Positions 44,127 to 52,977 of a stretch of DNA of 64,000 nucleotides are shown piece by piece. A program made the translations under genes and the position numbers. This DNA is from Sphingomonas sp. (lineage in GTDB: Bacteria > Pseudomonadota > Alphaproteobacteria > Sphingomonadales > Sphingomonadaceae): NCBI GenBank assembly GCA_017418975.1, contig JAFOMG010000010.1, positions 43,056 to 107,055 of the forward strand. Reading direction: 5' to 3'. How positions within the stretch are numbered: the stretch's first letter is position 1; every line of letters begins with the position of its first letter. The notes below the pieces were generated by a model. It saw nothing but the letters and a program-made list of their open reading frames with translations. It ran no database searches and was not told the DNA's origin.

Positions 44127-45445
44127 CCGAACTCGACCGCCTCGAAGCGCACCGGCCTGCCCGTGGCCTGGCTGGCCAGTTCGGCTTCCCACATCACGCG
44201 GTTGCCGCGCACGATCGTGCCGATCGGCTTGCCGGTCAGCGGCATGCCGGTGAAGGGCGACCAGCCGCACCGCGAGGCGAGCCAGCTCTCCTCCACCGTC
44301 CAGCGCGCCTTGAGATCCACCACGGTGAAATCGGCGTCATAGCCCACCGCGATCCGCCCCTTGCCGGCGATGCCGAAGATGCGCTGCGGGCCCGCGCTGG
44401 TCAGGTCGATCACGCGCTGGAGCGTCGTCCGTCCCTCGGCGACATGGTTGAGCATCAGCGGCAGCAGCGTCTGTACCCCCGGCATGCCGCTGGGGCTGTC
44501 GGGATAGGGCTTGGCCTTTTCCTCGCGCGTATGCGGCGCATGATCGGAGCCGAGCACATCGGGCACGCCCTGGTTGAGCCAGTGCCACAGCCCGGCGCGG
44601 TGCGCGGCCGAGCGGATCGGCGGGTTCATCTGCGCGAAGGTGCCGATCCTGGGATAGGCTTCCTCGCCCGCCAGCGTCAGGTGTTGCGGAGTGACCTCGC
44701 AGGTGGCGATGTCCTTGTGCTGGCCGAGCAGCTCGAGTTCTGCCGGCGTCGTGACGTGGAGGACATGGATCCGCCGCCGTGCCGCGCGCGCCAGGCCCAG
44801 GATGCGGCGCGTCGCCAGCATCGCGCTCTCGTCGTCGCGCCAGACCGGATGGCTGGCGGGATCGCCGGGCACGCGCTCGCCGAGCCGGTCCTGCATGCGG
44901 AACTCGTCCTCGGCATGGATCGCGACGCGGCGATGGCCCGAGGCGAGCACGCGCGCCAGATTGGCGTCGTCGGAGACGAGCAGGTCGCCGGTCGAGGCGC
45001 CCATGAAGATCTTCACGCCCGCCGTGCCCGGCAGCCGCTCCAGCTCGGCGAGATGCTCGGCATTGTGATTGGTCGCGCCGACATAAAAGGCGTGGTCGCA
45101 CCACATGCGATCGCGCGCGCGGGCAAGCTTGTCCTGCACCGCTTCGGCCGAATCGGTGTTGGGCTTGGTGTTCGGCATCTCGAACACCGCAGTCACGCCG
45201 CCGAGCACCGCGGCGCGGGCGCCGCTCTCCAGATCCTCCTTGGCCTCGAGCCCGGGCTCGCGGAAATGAACCTGGCTGTCGATCACGCCGGGCAGGACAT
45301 CCAGCCCGGTGCAGTCGATCGTCTCGCCCGCATCCAGCGGGCCGCCGATCGCGACGATGCGTCCATTGGAGACGCCGATGTCCGTTTCGGCCGGACCACC
45401 GGGCAGATGCACGCGCCCGCCCTTGAGCTTCAGATCGACATTCAT
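44123..45445 (-). CDS. pyrC: Dihydroorotase-family amidohydrolase
   Basis: The 440-residue enzyme fits class I dihydroorotases of the amidohydrolase superfamily. It has the carboxylated lysine Lys145 (GVKIFMGAS), His177 (AIHAEDE), His230 (VLHVTT) and Asp301 (LGSDHAPH). The first metal motif reads DSQVHFREPG, so the usual HxH is QxH (Gln58, His60). This is a departure from classical PyrC, though I believe similar forms exist among alphaproteobacterial sequences called dihydroorotase. It could be the pyrimidine-pathway enzyme or a related cyclic-amide hydrolase. The gene symbol is therefore tentative. Confidence 0.7.
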   Translation of the reverse strand: MNVDLKLKGGRVHLPGGPAETDIGVSNGRIVAIGGPLDAGETIDCTGLDVLPGVIDSQVHFREPGLEAKEDLESGARAAVLGGVTAVFEMPNTKPNTDSAEAVQDKLARARDRMWCDHAFYVGATNHNAEHLAELERLPGTAGVKIFMGASTGDLLVSDDANLARVLASGHRRVAIHAEDEFRMQDRLGERVPGDPASHPVWRDDESAMLATRRILGLARAARRRIHVLHVTTPAELELLGQHKDIATCEVTPQHLTLAGEEAYPRIGTFAQMNPPIRSAAHRAGLWHWLNQGVPDVLGSDHAPHTREEKAKPYPDSPSGMPGVQTLLPLMLNHVAEGRTTLQRVIDLTSAGPQRIFGIAGKGRIAVGYDADFTVVDLKARWTVEESWLASRCGWSPFTGMPLTGKPIGTIVRGNRVMWEAELASQATGRPVRFEAVEFG

Positions 45446-45491
45446 ATCCGCGCCTCTTCCGTCGCCCCCGGCTACCCCCTACCTGTTCGGC

Positions 45492-46244
45492 ATGACCGAT
45501 ACCAGCATTGGCGATTCCGGCACCTGGCTGACCGATCGCGCCCTGATCCGCATTTCGGGCGAGGATGTCCGCGGTTTCCTCCAGGGCCTGGTGACACAGG
45601 ATCTGGCGGCCGTGGCTCCCGATGCGCCGCAATGGGCCGGGCTCCTCACGCCGCAGGGCAAGGCATTGTTCGATTTCATCCTCTGGGCGGAGGGGGAGGC
45701 GATCCTGATCGATTGCGAGTCGGCCCAGCGCGAGGCGCTGATGCGCAGGCTGACCCTGTATCGATTGCGCCGCCCCATCGCGATCGAGTCGGCCGAAGGA
45801 GGCGTGCACTGGTCGCCCCTGCCGGGGCGCGGCGGCCCCGATCCTCGGCTGCCGGCGCTGGGCCATCGCTGGCTCGGTAGCGCCGAAGGCGCGGCCGCCA
45901 CGGGCTGGCAGGCGCATCGCCTGCAGCTGGGCGTGACCGAAGGCGCGGCCGAGCTCGGCCAAGACAAGACACTGTGGCTGGAATGCAACACCGCCGAACT
46001 GAACGGCGTCAGCTTCGCCAAGGGCTGCTATGTCGGCCAGGAGAATACGGCGCGGATGCACTATCGCGCCAAGGTCAACCGCCGGCTGGTCGTCGCGCCC
46101 ATTGGCGAGCCCGGCGATCGCACCCGGGCGGCCTATCCTGAGCTGGGCCTGATGGTGGAGCTGCGCCGCGTGGAAGCGCTGGGCGATGCGCTGGTGCCGG
46201 AATGGCTGGCGGAAGCGCTGGCCGAAGTGCCGGCCGAGGGCTGA
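45492..46244 (+). CDS. ygfZ: YgfZ/GcvT-like folate-binding protein
   Basis: The 250-residue protein carries the YgfZ signature KGCYVGQENTARMHYRAK, with the conserved Cys needed in iron-sulfur-cluster repair, and an N-terminal GcvT-like fold (ISGEDVRGFLQGLVTQDL). It uses tetrahydrofolate to help assemble or repair Fe-S enzymes. ATG 45492 lies 46 bases from the divergent pyrC-like start, so both share a short promoter region. Confidence 0.88.
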   Translation: MTDTSIGDSGTWLTDRALIRISGEDVRGFLQGLVTQDLAAVAPDAPQWAGLLTPQGKALFDFILWAEGEAILIDCESAQREALMRRLTLYRLRRPIAIESAEGGVHWSPLPGRGGPDPRLPALGHRWLGSAEGAAATGWQAHRLQLGVTEGAAELGQDKTLWLECNTAELNGVSFAKGCYVGQENTARMHYRAKVNRRLVVAPIGEPGDRTRAAYPELGLMVELRRVEALGDALVPEWLAEALAEVPAEG

Positions 46245-46756
46245 AGCGCTTCGATTCGGCGCTTGCCCGCCGGGACGAATATCGCTCCATCCCGCGCGGG
46301 TATCCGCCCTGACCATGGAGCCGATGGAACCGAAACGGCGGCGTCGATGGGCGCCATCGGCAGCCCCAGGTCCCGGGGAGATGGCCGCCCGGCAACGGGC
46401 GTGTCTGTGCGCCATGCGGGGGCCGGCGTGCCGTGCTGCCCCCATGGTGGCGGCCGCCAATAGGGGCCGGCCTGGCGTGATCTCCCGGTCGCGCGACGGC
46501 AATCGGCCGGATCCGGGCATGCCGCCACATTATGCAGGTCGACGACCCGGAGGCGGCATCGGGCCGCCCGCGATCGCCGATGTCGTGGAGCATGAAGGGA
46601 AAGGAATGCCTCGCGGCCGCGCGGTGCCGGCGCGCGATTACGCCTGGCAGGGACCGATTCGATCGGGCGCGGCGCGACAAGGACCTCTCAGCGCGGGCAG
46701 CGCCATGGGCATTATCGTCTCATCGTCTCGGCCCTGCTCGCGCCCCGGCGATGACG
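46245..46756. other. Gap with no supported gene
   Basis: About 510 GC-rich bases between ygfZ and the ompA terminator. Several short frames occur on both strands, but none has a ribosome-binding site, family motif or consistent codon use. Confidence 0.45.
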
Positions 46757-46757
46757 C

Positions 46758-46790
46758 AAAGAAAAAGGGAGGCCGGTTTCCCAGCCTCCC
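46758..46790 (-). terminator. Rho-independent terminator of ompA
   Basis: On the minus strand GGGAGGC (46790-46784) pairs with GCCTCCC (46773-46767) around a 10-base loop and is followed by TTTTTCTTT (46766-46758). It lies about 30 bases beyond the ompA stop. Confidence 0.85.
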
Positions 46791-46820
46791 CAATTCTCAG
46801 TCCTTGCGGACGGGTCTGGC

Positions 46821-47954
46821 TTAGTTGCCCGAACCCGGACCGTAGGTGACTTCCACGCGACGGTTCTGCAGCTCGCGAACGCCATCGGCGGTCTCGACGC
46901 GCGGCTTGCTCTCGCCGAAGGCTTCGGTCGAGATCACACCGGCGGCGATGCCACGGGCGGTCATATAGGCCTTCACCGAGTCTGCACGACGCTGCGAGAG
47001 GCCGACATTGTAGCTGGCCGAGCCCGAGCGGTCGGCGTGGCCAGCCAGCATCACCTGCGCGTTGCCGCAGTTCTGATAGTTGCTGATGGCGTTGTCGAGG
47101 ATGCTCGCGGCTTCCGGCGTGATGTCCGACTTATCCCAGTCGAAGAACACGATGTACGGTCCCGGGGTGCAGACGACGGTCGGCGTCGGGGTCGGCTCCG
47201 GAGTCGGCGTCCAGGTCGGCGTCGGAGTGGGCTCCGGCGTCGGAACCGGCGTCGGGGCCGGGGCCGGGGCGCCGAAGTTGAAGATCAGGCCGCCCAGGAT
47301 CGAGTGCGAACGGAAACGGCCGTCCCACACGCGACCCGAAACGTCGGTGATCTTCACATTGTCGGCGTTGAAGAAGCGATACTTCAGCGAGATGTCGATC
47401 GAGTCGGTCAGCGGCGCGCGGATGCCCGCGATCGCCTGCCAGGCGAAGACCGTGTCCGAATCGTCGATCGAGTCCTGATAGGTGTTCAGGCCGACCTTGT
47501 TCTTGACGCGCGCGACACCCACGCCGCCGCCGACAAAGCCCTGCACGCCGGTGTCTTCGCCGAAGTCGAGCAGGCCATTGACCATGAAGCTCAGCGCCGA
47601 GGAACGGCCGCCGGCATAGCCATAGCTGCCCGGGAACGCGTTATACGCGGTGCCGGCCGAATTGCGGGCGGGCATGGTGACCGTGCTGTTGAGCCGGTTG
47701 ACCGAAGCCTGGCGATAGCCGACCTCGGCTTCCGCGCGGAACGGACCGAAGTCATAACCGACCACGGCGTCGGCATCCCAGCCGGCCTTGTGGTGCACGG
47801 TCGCGGCCTGCTTGGCCGTGCCGACGTCGAACTTGATGTCCTCGACGAGCATCGCGCCGCCTTCGACACCCACATACCACGCATCGTCGCGGGCGAGGGC
47901 GGGCGTGCTGAGCGCGGTCGTCGCGAGTGCCAGAGTAACGGCAAGCTTCCGCAT
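46821..47954 (-). CDS. OmpA-family outer-membrane protein
   Basis: The 377-residue protein has a signal peptide (1-21, ending STPALA) and an eight-stranded OmpA-like barrel (about 22-230: AWYVGVEGGAML, AGIRAPLTDSIDISLKYRF). A Pro-Thr-Glu linker (PTPEPTPTPTWTPTPEPTPT) leads to a C-terminal OmpA peptidoglycan-binding domain (YIVFFDWDKSDITPEAASIL, HADRSGSASYNVGLSQRRAD, then RVEVTYGPG). It ties the outer membrane to the cell wall. A good terminator follows. Confidence 0.92.
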   Translation of the reverse strand: MRKLAVTLALATTALSTPALARDDAWYVGVEGGAMLVEDIKFDVGTAKQAATVHHKAGWDADAVVGYDFGPFRAEAEVGYRQASVNRLNSTVTMPARNSAGTAYNAFPGSYGYAGGRSSALSFMVNGLLDFGEDTGVQGFVGGGVGVARVKNKVGLNTYQDSIDDSDTVFAWQAIAGIRAPLTDSIDISLKYRFFNADNVKITDVSGRVWDGRFRSHSILGGLIFNFGAPAPAPTPVPTPEPTPTPTWTPTPEPTPTPTVVCTPGPYIVFFDWDKSDITPEAASILDNAISNYQNCGNAQVMLAGHADRSGSASYNVGLSQRRADSVKAYMTARGIAAGVISTEAFGESKPRVETADGVRELQNRRVEVTYGPGSGN

Positions 47955-48056
47955 CTTAATCCCCTTTCATGATTGTCACTACGGACAGCGAAAAACTCAG
48001 TACCGAAACGAAAGTTTCTGCGCAAGCGCACAAATCCGGGTACTGTTGCATGAACG

Positions 48057-48487
48057 TCACAGTCCGCCGTCTTCGATCAGACCATGGGCGCGCAACGCAA
48101 CCAGTACCGCGGAGATTGCGGCCCGCGCTGCGGCATCAACCACCGTCCCGCCTTCTGGTTCCGGGATCGCGGCGGCGCGGGCGCCGACGACCTGTTTCCC
48201 GGCGACGATCAGCCGGCCATGGACCTCGCCCCCGTGCCAGCCGCCCCCGGCGAAGCATGCGTGCCCCGCGCTGCGGCTCAGCCACAGGCGCATGCCTTCC
48301 ACCGGGGCCGCGAAGCGCCAGCCGCCCTCGGTCCAGCCGGCGATCTCGCGGGCATGGCCCCGCCACGCGCCCTCGGGCGCATCGCCGATGATCCAGCACT
48401 GGCCGGGCAGCGGGTCGGCGGGCGGCGTATCGGCGCCGAGCGCCTCGGCGGCGGCCTGGGTCAGCAGGTCGAGCCGCGCAAGCGCTT
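48057..48487 (-). pseudogene. DUF2793 phage/GTA tail-protein remnant
   Basis: The frame ending at 48057 reads LARLDLLTQAAAEALGADTP, PGQCWIIGDAPEGAWRGHAR, EIAGWTEGGWRFAAPVEGMR, then the ending DAAARAAISAVLVALRAHG. This is the DUF2793 domain of phage or gene-transfer-agent tail/fibre proteins. Its N terminus is replaced at about 48487 by the portal sequence in a different frame, so the fusion is a deletion scar and the tail domain is not translated from a native start. Confidence 0.65.
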
Positions 48488-48775
48488 GCCGTGCAGCAGC
48501 AGGTGCGCGGCCAGCGTCTCGATCAGCGGCTGGCCGCCCGAGCGCGTGGTGACGAGTGCGAGCAGCGCGGGGTCGCTCGCGGTCAGCCCGGCGCTGCCGG
48601 CGCCTTCGGCGACCAGCTTCACGGCCCGCTGCGCCACCGGATTGTGGCAATAGGCGTCGCGCACCTGCGCTTCGTAGCTGCGCGGCCATTCGCCCAGCGC
48701 CCCCATCTGGGTTCCCGCGCGCGACAGCGCCGGCCGCGCGCCTTCGCGCACGGACTTTCGCCCGAACCATCTCAT
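48461..48775 (-). pseudogene. Phage/GTA portal protein, N-terminal fragment
   Basis: From ATG 48775 the minus strand encodes MRWFGRKSVREGARPALS, EWPRSYEAQVRDAYCHNPVA, QRAVKLVAEGAG and IETLAAHLLLHGK, the start of an HK97/GTA-type portal protein (normally about 390 residues). The frame then runs about nine codons into DUF2793 DNA and stops at 48461. The rest of portal, the protease, the capsid and the tail genes are missing between. Confidence 0.7.
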
Positions 48776-48833
48776 GCCCCGAACCATTTCGGGGCCCGAA
48801 CCATTTTCATGCCCCGAACCATTTTCATGCATC
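48763..48833. repeat. Short tandem repeat at the portal start
   Basis: Four imperfect copies of a ~17-20-base unit (CCGAACCATTTTCATGCCCC and variants) lie just upstream of, and over, the likely portal start. On the minus strand they offer several ATGs in the frame (MHENGSGHENGSG), extending the N terminus. Slippage during replication would create this pattern. Confidence 0.6.
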
Positions 48834-48841
48834 GTCTCCTG

Positions 48842-49182
48842 AAACCCGGACGGTCCGCCCGCCGCGCATTTTCCCCGGTGGAGACCGGGACTGGTCCTCG
48901 ACGGAGAGGGACCGGGCTGTATCGACAGCCGGGTGGGCACCTCTCTTCCACGCGGCGCTTCTCCCCTTTGAGACAAGCACGCCTGCTTCCGTCATCCCCG
49001 CGCAGGCGGGGATGACGGCTATTGGGAAAGCCTTGTCTTTAGGGGATAGGCGCCCCTCTACCCCCCGCCCTTGCAGGGAGGGGATATCGAGTGCCGATAT
49101 GGCCTGGGACGCGTAGCTGGCTTCACCGTCATCCCGGCTCGAAGCCGGGGTGGCGGCAAAGCAATGCTGCGCAAACCGGGCA
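48842..49182. other. Gap with palindromic repeat
   Basis: No gene is supported. At 48989-49018 a perfect dyad repeat (CCGTCATCCCCGC / GCGGGGATGACGG around CAG) is present; the same element occurs at 49599-49628 and, in a variant form, at 63734 and 63843. It is a sphingomonad intergenic palindrome. Confidence 0.6.
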
Positions 49183-49494
49183 TCACCCGCAGGGATCGCT
49201 CGCCGCCATCTCCGCCGCGGTCAACCGGCCATCGCGGTCGCAGTCGCGCGTCCAATAGCCGGCGGCCAGCCCGGCGCGCAGCGCATCGCGCTCGATGCCC
49301 TGGCCCCGCACCGCCGCCGCGATCATCGCGGCCAGCTCCGTGCGGTCGAGCCCGCCGTCCCTGTCCGCATCGAAGCGCGCCACCAGCACGGCACTTCCCG
49401 CGCCGCGCAGCGCGGCGCCGCCCGCCATGCATCCGCACAGCGCCAGCATCCCGGCAAGCGCCATGGCCTGCCGGGCCCGGATCGGTCCCGTCAT
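49183..49494 (-). CDS. EF-hand lipoprotein
   Basis: The 103-residue protein begins with a lipoprotein signal (MALAGMLALCGC, lipobox LCGC) and has two EF-hand loops: DADRDGGLDRTE and DCDRDGRLTAAE. It would be a membrane-anchored calcium-binding protein. ATG 49494 was chosen because the signal peptide then starts within 10 residues; the frame is open to 49605. It lies between the terminase and portal fragments, flanked on both sides by palindromic repeats, and is foreign to a packaging module. Confidence 0.7.
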   Translation of the reverse strand: MTGPIRARQAMALAGMLALCGCMAGGAALRGAGSAVLVARFDADRDGGLDRTELAAMIAAAVRGQGIERDALRAGLAAGYWTRDCDRDGRLTAAEMAASDPCG

Positions 49495-49875
49495 TTCGGT
49501 TCTCCCGTTGTCTCGTTGTCCGTGTTCGGTGAAAGGCGTGGGCCTCACCCGTCCTGCTGAACTCGTTTGGCACGTGTCCCGCTGGAACAAGTACCTCTCC
49601 GTCATCCCCGTCTTGGCGGGGATGACGGTTATTGGGCACCCCTTGTCGCAGGTGGGTAAGCGCCGAACGAGTTCAGGGTGACGATGGAGATCGGGCAGTC
49701 GATGGCCCGCAATCCACCGGATGATGGTATTTTTCCAGGTTGGGGACTCATATCCGCCTTCGTCATCCCGGCCTTGAGCCGGGGTCCCGCTATCTCGTCA
49801 GCGCAAGAAGCAGCGGGATCCCGGCTCAAGGCCGGGGTAACGGCAGAAAATCAAATACTTGTCTGGGTTCTCAAC
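49495..49875. repeat. Repeat-rich gap with 118-bp repeat (copy A)
   Basis: It contains a GTCATCCCCG dyad (49599-49628). Bases 49761-49878 form a longer element made of two inverted arms (TCATCCCGGCCTTGAGCCGG and its mate at 49815-49835) and a tail reaching into the stop codon of the terminase gene. The same element, inverted, is present at 63896-64000. No gene is supported. Confidence 0.75.
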
Positions 49876-51186
49876 CTAGAGCATCCGGATCGCCGCCCGT
49901 CCGCGCCGGCTCAGCATCAGCTCGGTCACGGCCCATACCAGCGCGTCGGCCCGGTCCGGCGAGCGGCCGGGGCCTTCATAGCCGCCGCCCGCCACCAGCC
50001 CGCACAATTCGTCCTCCAGTGCCGGAAAGGCACCGGCGTGGCGCACCTTGCCCGCCTCGTAGAGCAGGCTCACCGGCTCGGCGCGCGCGGCCTTGCCCCG
50101 GCTGGCGTGCACCAGCTTCACCGGAAGCCCGCTGTCGGCGCCGCGCAGCACGCTCTCCACCATGGCGCCGCCCTGGTTCTTCTCCGCCACCACCCGGTCG
50201 GCGCCGTGCCGTCCGGCACAGGCCGCCACCGCGCGCGCCCAGCCCTCCGGCGTGGCGCCCGAGACGCTGGCGTCCTCGATCACATAGGCCCTGCCGTCGC
50301 GGCCCAGCGCCACCGCCACGATTCCGCAGGCATCGCCCCCGATGCCCGCCGGCGGATCGACGCCGATCACGCAGCGCGCCCGCTCGGGCACCGCCCGCGT
50401 CCGGCACCGCTCGATCACGGCGCGCGGCCACAGCGCGCCCTGCACGTCGTCGATCATCTCCCCGTCCAGCTCCTGCCGGCCGAGCCGGGTGCCGCCATAA
50501 TCGGCGATCATCGCCTCGACGAAGCTGCGCGGCAGCCAGGGATTGCCCCGCGTCTGCCCGAAGGTCGGCACGAAGCCGGGCAGCGCCATCACCTTGCGCA
50601 TCAGCTTCACCGGCCGGGGCGTCGTCGTCACCAGCGCCTGGGGCGTCTCGCCCAGGCGCAGGCCCAGCATCATATTGTCCCATGCCGCCTCGCCGCCCCG
50701 GCCCCATTTCGCCAGCTCGTCGCACCAGGCGAAATGATGTTCCGGCCCGCGCAGCCCCTCCGGCGCGACGGCGGAATAGACGTGCGCGCGCGCGCCGCCG
50801 GGGAACAGGAGCTCGCCCGAGCTGCGGTGCCATGTCAGTTCCTCGTCCCGCCGCGCCACCGCCAGCAATCCGCTCGTCCCCTCGATCATCACCTGGCGCA
50901 CTTCGTCCACGGTCGCGCCCACCAGCGCGATCCGGGCGTCCGGATTGGCCCGGGCCCGCGCGCTCACCCATTCGGCGCCGGCGCGGGTCTTGCCGAAGCC
51001 CCGGCCCGCCCGGATCATCCAGACGCGCCAGTTTCCGGGCGGCTCGCGCTGGCCGCCATGCGCCCATTGCCACCAGCGCTCGGCATATTCGCGCCGCTGC
51101 GGCGCGTTGAGCGCATGGAGCAGGCTCACGCGCCTGGCGGGATCGAGCGCGAGCACGCGTTCGAACAGCGCCTCGCCGTCAATCAT
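49876..51186 (-). CDS. terL: Phage/GTA terminase large subunit (TerL)
   Basis: The 436-residue protein is a DNA-packaging motor. The ATPase Walker A is VWMIRAGRGFGKTRAGAEW, Walker B is in the HFAWCDELAKWG region, and a coupling motif is ALVTTTPRP. The RNase H-like nuclease has CVIGVDPPAG, VVAEKNQGG and SPDRADALVWA. It resembles the TerL of Rhodobacter-type gene transfer agents and HK97-like phages. It overlaps the small terminase gene by 8 bases. Its stop codon lies inside a repeat. The frame is intact although downstream genes are lost. Confidence 0.9.
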   Translation of the reverse strand: MIDGEALFERVLALDPARRVSLLHALNAPQRREYAERWWQWAHGGQREPPGNWRVWMIRAGRGFGKTRAGAEWVSARARANPDARIALVGATVDEVRQVMIEGTSGLLAVARRDEELTWHRSSGELLFPGGARAHVYSAVAPEGLRGPEHHFAWCDELAKWGRGGEAAWDNMMLGLRLGETPQALVTTTPRPVKLMRKVMALPGFVPTFGQTRGNPWLPRSFVEAMIADYGGTRLGRQELDGEMIDDVQGALWPRAVIERCRTRAVPERARCVIGVDPPAGIGGDACGIVAVALGRDGRAYVIEDASVSGATPEGWARAVAACAGRHGADRVVAEKNQGGAMVESVLRGADSGLPVKLVHASRGKAARAEPVSLLYEAGKVRHAGAFPALEDELCGLVAGGGYEGPGRSPDRADALVWAVTELMLSRRGRAAIRML

Positions 51187-51661
51187 GGTCGCGCTCCAGG
51201 GCGCGGGCGCGGTCGATCGCCTCCAGCTTCTTCAGGATCGCCTTGTTGGTGTCCTCCGGGTCCGCCCGGCGCAGCGGCGGTCCGCCGCGCCATTTGCCCT
51301 GCAGGCTCCGGCGATGCGCCTCGAGCAGCTGAATCAGCATCCGCATGTCGATCTGCCCGCCGTCCAGCCGCGTGATCGTCTTTCCCGGATTGCCCGAGAG
51401 CAGGTGCCCGAGCAGCTCGGTCTCCAGCATCTCGTATCCGGCGAGCAGCGCCTCGTGCCATTCCTCCACGAAGCCGGGGTCCTTGCGCCGCAGTCGGTAG
51501 ACGCTCTGCGGCGTCACTCGTGCCGCCGCCGCCGCCTGGCGCACATTGCAGGTGCCCGCCAGCTCGTCGAGAAAGACCGCGCGCTTCTTCTTGGTCCAGC
51601 GCGTCCAGCTCCGGTCAGCCTGTTCCACAACGCCTCTCCCGAAATGAAAAGGGGATCGCAT
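51179..51661 (-). CDS. Terminase small-subunit-like protein
   Basis: The 160-residue protein has a helix-turn-helix typical of small terminases (FLDELAGTCNVRQAAAAARV, TPQSVYRLRRKDPGFVEEWH) and a helical tail. It would recognise DNA or regulate TerL, whose gene it overlaps. I chose ATG 51661, since the open frame to 51835 upstream is Arg-rich shadow sequence. This pair marks the start of the packaging module on the minus strand. Confidence 0.78.
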   Translation of the reverse strand: MRSPFHFGRGVVEQADRSWTRWTKKKRAVFLDELAGTCNVRQAAAAARVTPQSVYRLRRKDPGFVEEWHEALLAGYEMLETELLGHLLSGNPGKTITRLDGGQIDMRMLIQLLEAHRRSLQGKWRGGPPLRRADPEDTNKAILKKLEAIDRARALERDHD

Positions 51662-51968
51662 CGATTGCCGGCGGCGCCTGCCGCGATGCCGTCGCCGCTC
51701 CGCCGCCACCTGGTGGCATGTGCGGGACGCGGGGCTCTCGCCCCGTCCGCGCGGCGCGCCGGCAGGCGGTTGCAGTCGATGTGATCGCCTATGAAAAAGG
51801 GCCGGAAGGCGTTGCCGCCCCGGCCCGACTCGCAATTCTTCAGCGTGCCTTCTTGTGCCATATCAGCGTTACGATGTCAAGCGTAAAGTGCCTATATGGT
51901 TCGTTGGCAAATATGCGGCATCGCGGTCCCGGCGCGCGCGAATGCCGATGCTGTCGGGGATCGGTGCC
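51662..51968. other. Gap with no supported gene
   Basis: Roughly 300 bases upstream of the terminase genes. I see no ribosome-binding site with a plausible frame and no strong hairpin. It probably holds the promoter of the packaging module. Confidence 0.4.
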
Positions 51969-52733
51969 CTAGAAGGGCAGCCAGCGCTTCTTCTCGCTGA
52001 ACTTCATATAGCCGGCGTTCACGCCCAGCCGCCAGCCCACGCCCAGGCGGACGGGGATCAGCACGACGTCGCCGCGCCGCAGATAGGAGGCGGAGAGGCC
52101 GCCGACGAAATAGGCGCGGCCTTCGCCCTGCGGGAAGCGCTTGTAGAGCTCCTGGCTGTCATAGAGATTGTAGACGAGGACGAACACCTTGTTGGCGTCG
52201 CCGCCCAGGTCGAAGCCGATCGACGGGCCGGTCCAATAGACCTTTCGCTGGCCCTCGACCTTGTGGAACATCATGCCCGATCCATAGCGCAGGCCCACGC
52301 CGACCGCGCCCGCGGCCTCGCTGCCGGCGATATAGGCGTTGGGCTCGCCCTGGTCCTTCAGGATGTCCTCGATCAGCTTGCCCAGGCCCGATGCGCCCTT
52401 GCCGAACACGCCTTCGGCGGCGCCGACCAGTTCCTCGCGCTGATAGGTGGTGGCCTGCTGGCGGGCGCTCGCGGCGGGGGCATAGGGGGCCTGGCCGGCG
52501 GGGCCGGGCTGCTGCTGTTGCGCGGGATAGGGGTCGTCCTGCGCGGGCGGCGCGTCCTGGCGCTGCTGCGCGGGGGCGGCATAGGGGTCCCGCGCGGGCG
52601 GCGGGGTGTGCAGGTCCGAATCGATCGCGGTGTTGGGATCGACCGTGGTCATCTGCTGCTGCGCCGCGGCGGGCACGGCGCCCATCGCGAGCGCGGCCGT
52701 CGCCGCCGTCAACACCAGATCCCGAACGCGCAT
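51969..52733 (-). CDS. DUF1134 envelope protein (EipA-like)
   Basis: The 254-residue protein has a signal peptide (1-25, ending VPAAAQ), a Pro/Gln-rich low-complexity region (about 45-90), and the DUF1134 domain: GLGKLIEDILKDQGEPNAYI, AGAVGVGLRYGSGMM, YWTGPSIGFDLGGDANKVFV, ending KKRWLPF. DUF1134 proteins (EipA of Brucella) are periplasmic SYLF-like proteins needed for envelope integrity. The family call is firm; the exact function here is inferred from that family. Confidence 0.85.
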   Translation of the reverse strand: MRVRDLVLTAATAALAMGAVPAAAQQQMTTVDPNTAIDSDLHTPPPARDPYAAPAQQRQDAPPAQDDPYPAQQQQPGPAGQAPYAPAASARQQATTYQREELVGAAEGVFGKGASGLGKLIEDILKDQGEPNAYIAGSEAAGAVGVGLRYGSGMMFHKVEGQRKVYWTGPSIGFDLGGDANKVFVLVYNLYDSQELYKRFPQGEGRAYFVGGLSASYLRRGDVVLIPVRLGVGWRLGVNAGYMKFSEKKRWLPF

Positions 52734-52887
52734 GGTCGAATTACCCCAGCCCAGCAGATGCCCGATCTATAGAGGGCGCGGCTGTCCCGGCAATGAACGA
52801 GCGGCGGATCGAGTCGATTTCACGTCAAGCTGGGCGTTGATTGCTCGGAAACCCCTCGCTATAGCGCTCGCCTTCGAGCCGTTATCC

Positions 52888-52977
52888 GGAGACGTGGGTG
52901 AGTGGCTGAAACCAACGCTTTGCTAAAGCGTCATACGGGAAACCGTATCGAGGGTTCGAATCCCTCCGTCTCCGCCA
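52888..52977 (+). tRNA. tRNA-Ser (anticodon GCT)
   Basis: The acceptor arms GGAGACG (52888-52894) and CGTCTCC (52967-52973) pair, followed by the discriminator G and encoded CCA (52975-52977). The anticodon stem ACGCT/AGCGT encloses loop TTGCTAA with anticodon GCT. A long variable arm and the T arm AGGGTTCGAATCCCT confirm a class II serine tRNA of 90 bases. Confidence 0.97.

Noticed and set aside
48763-48833. CRISPR array
   Set aside because: Units are only ~17-20 bases, without unique spacers; it is a simple tandem repeat. No CRISPR array or cas gene was seen anywhere in the window.
52888-52977. tRNA-Ser as an attachment site for an integrated element
   Set aside because: No integrase gene and no repeat of the tRNA 3' end were found on either side within the window.
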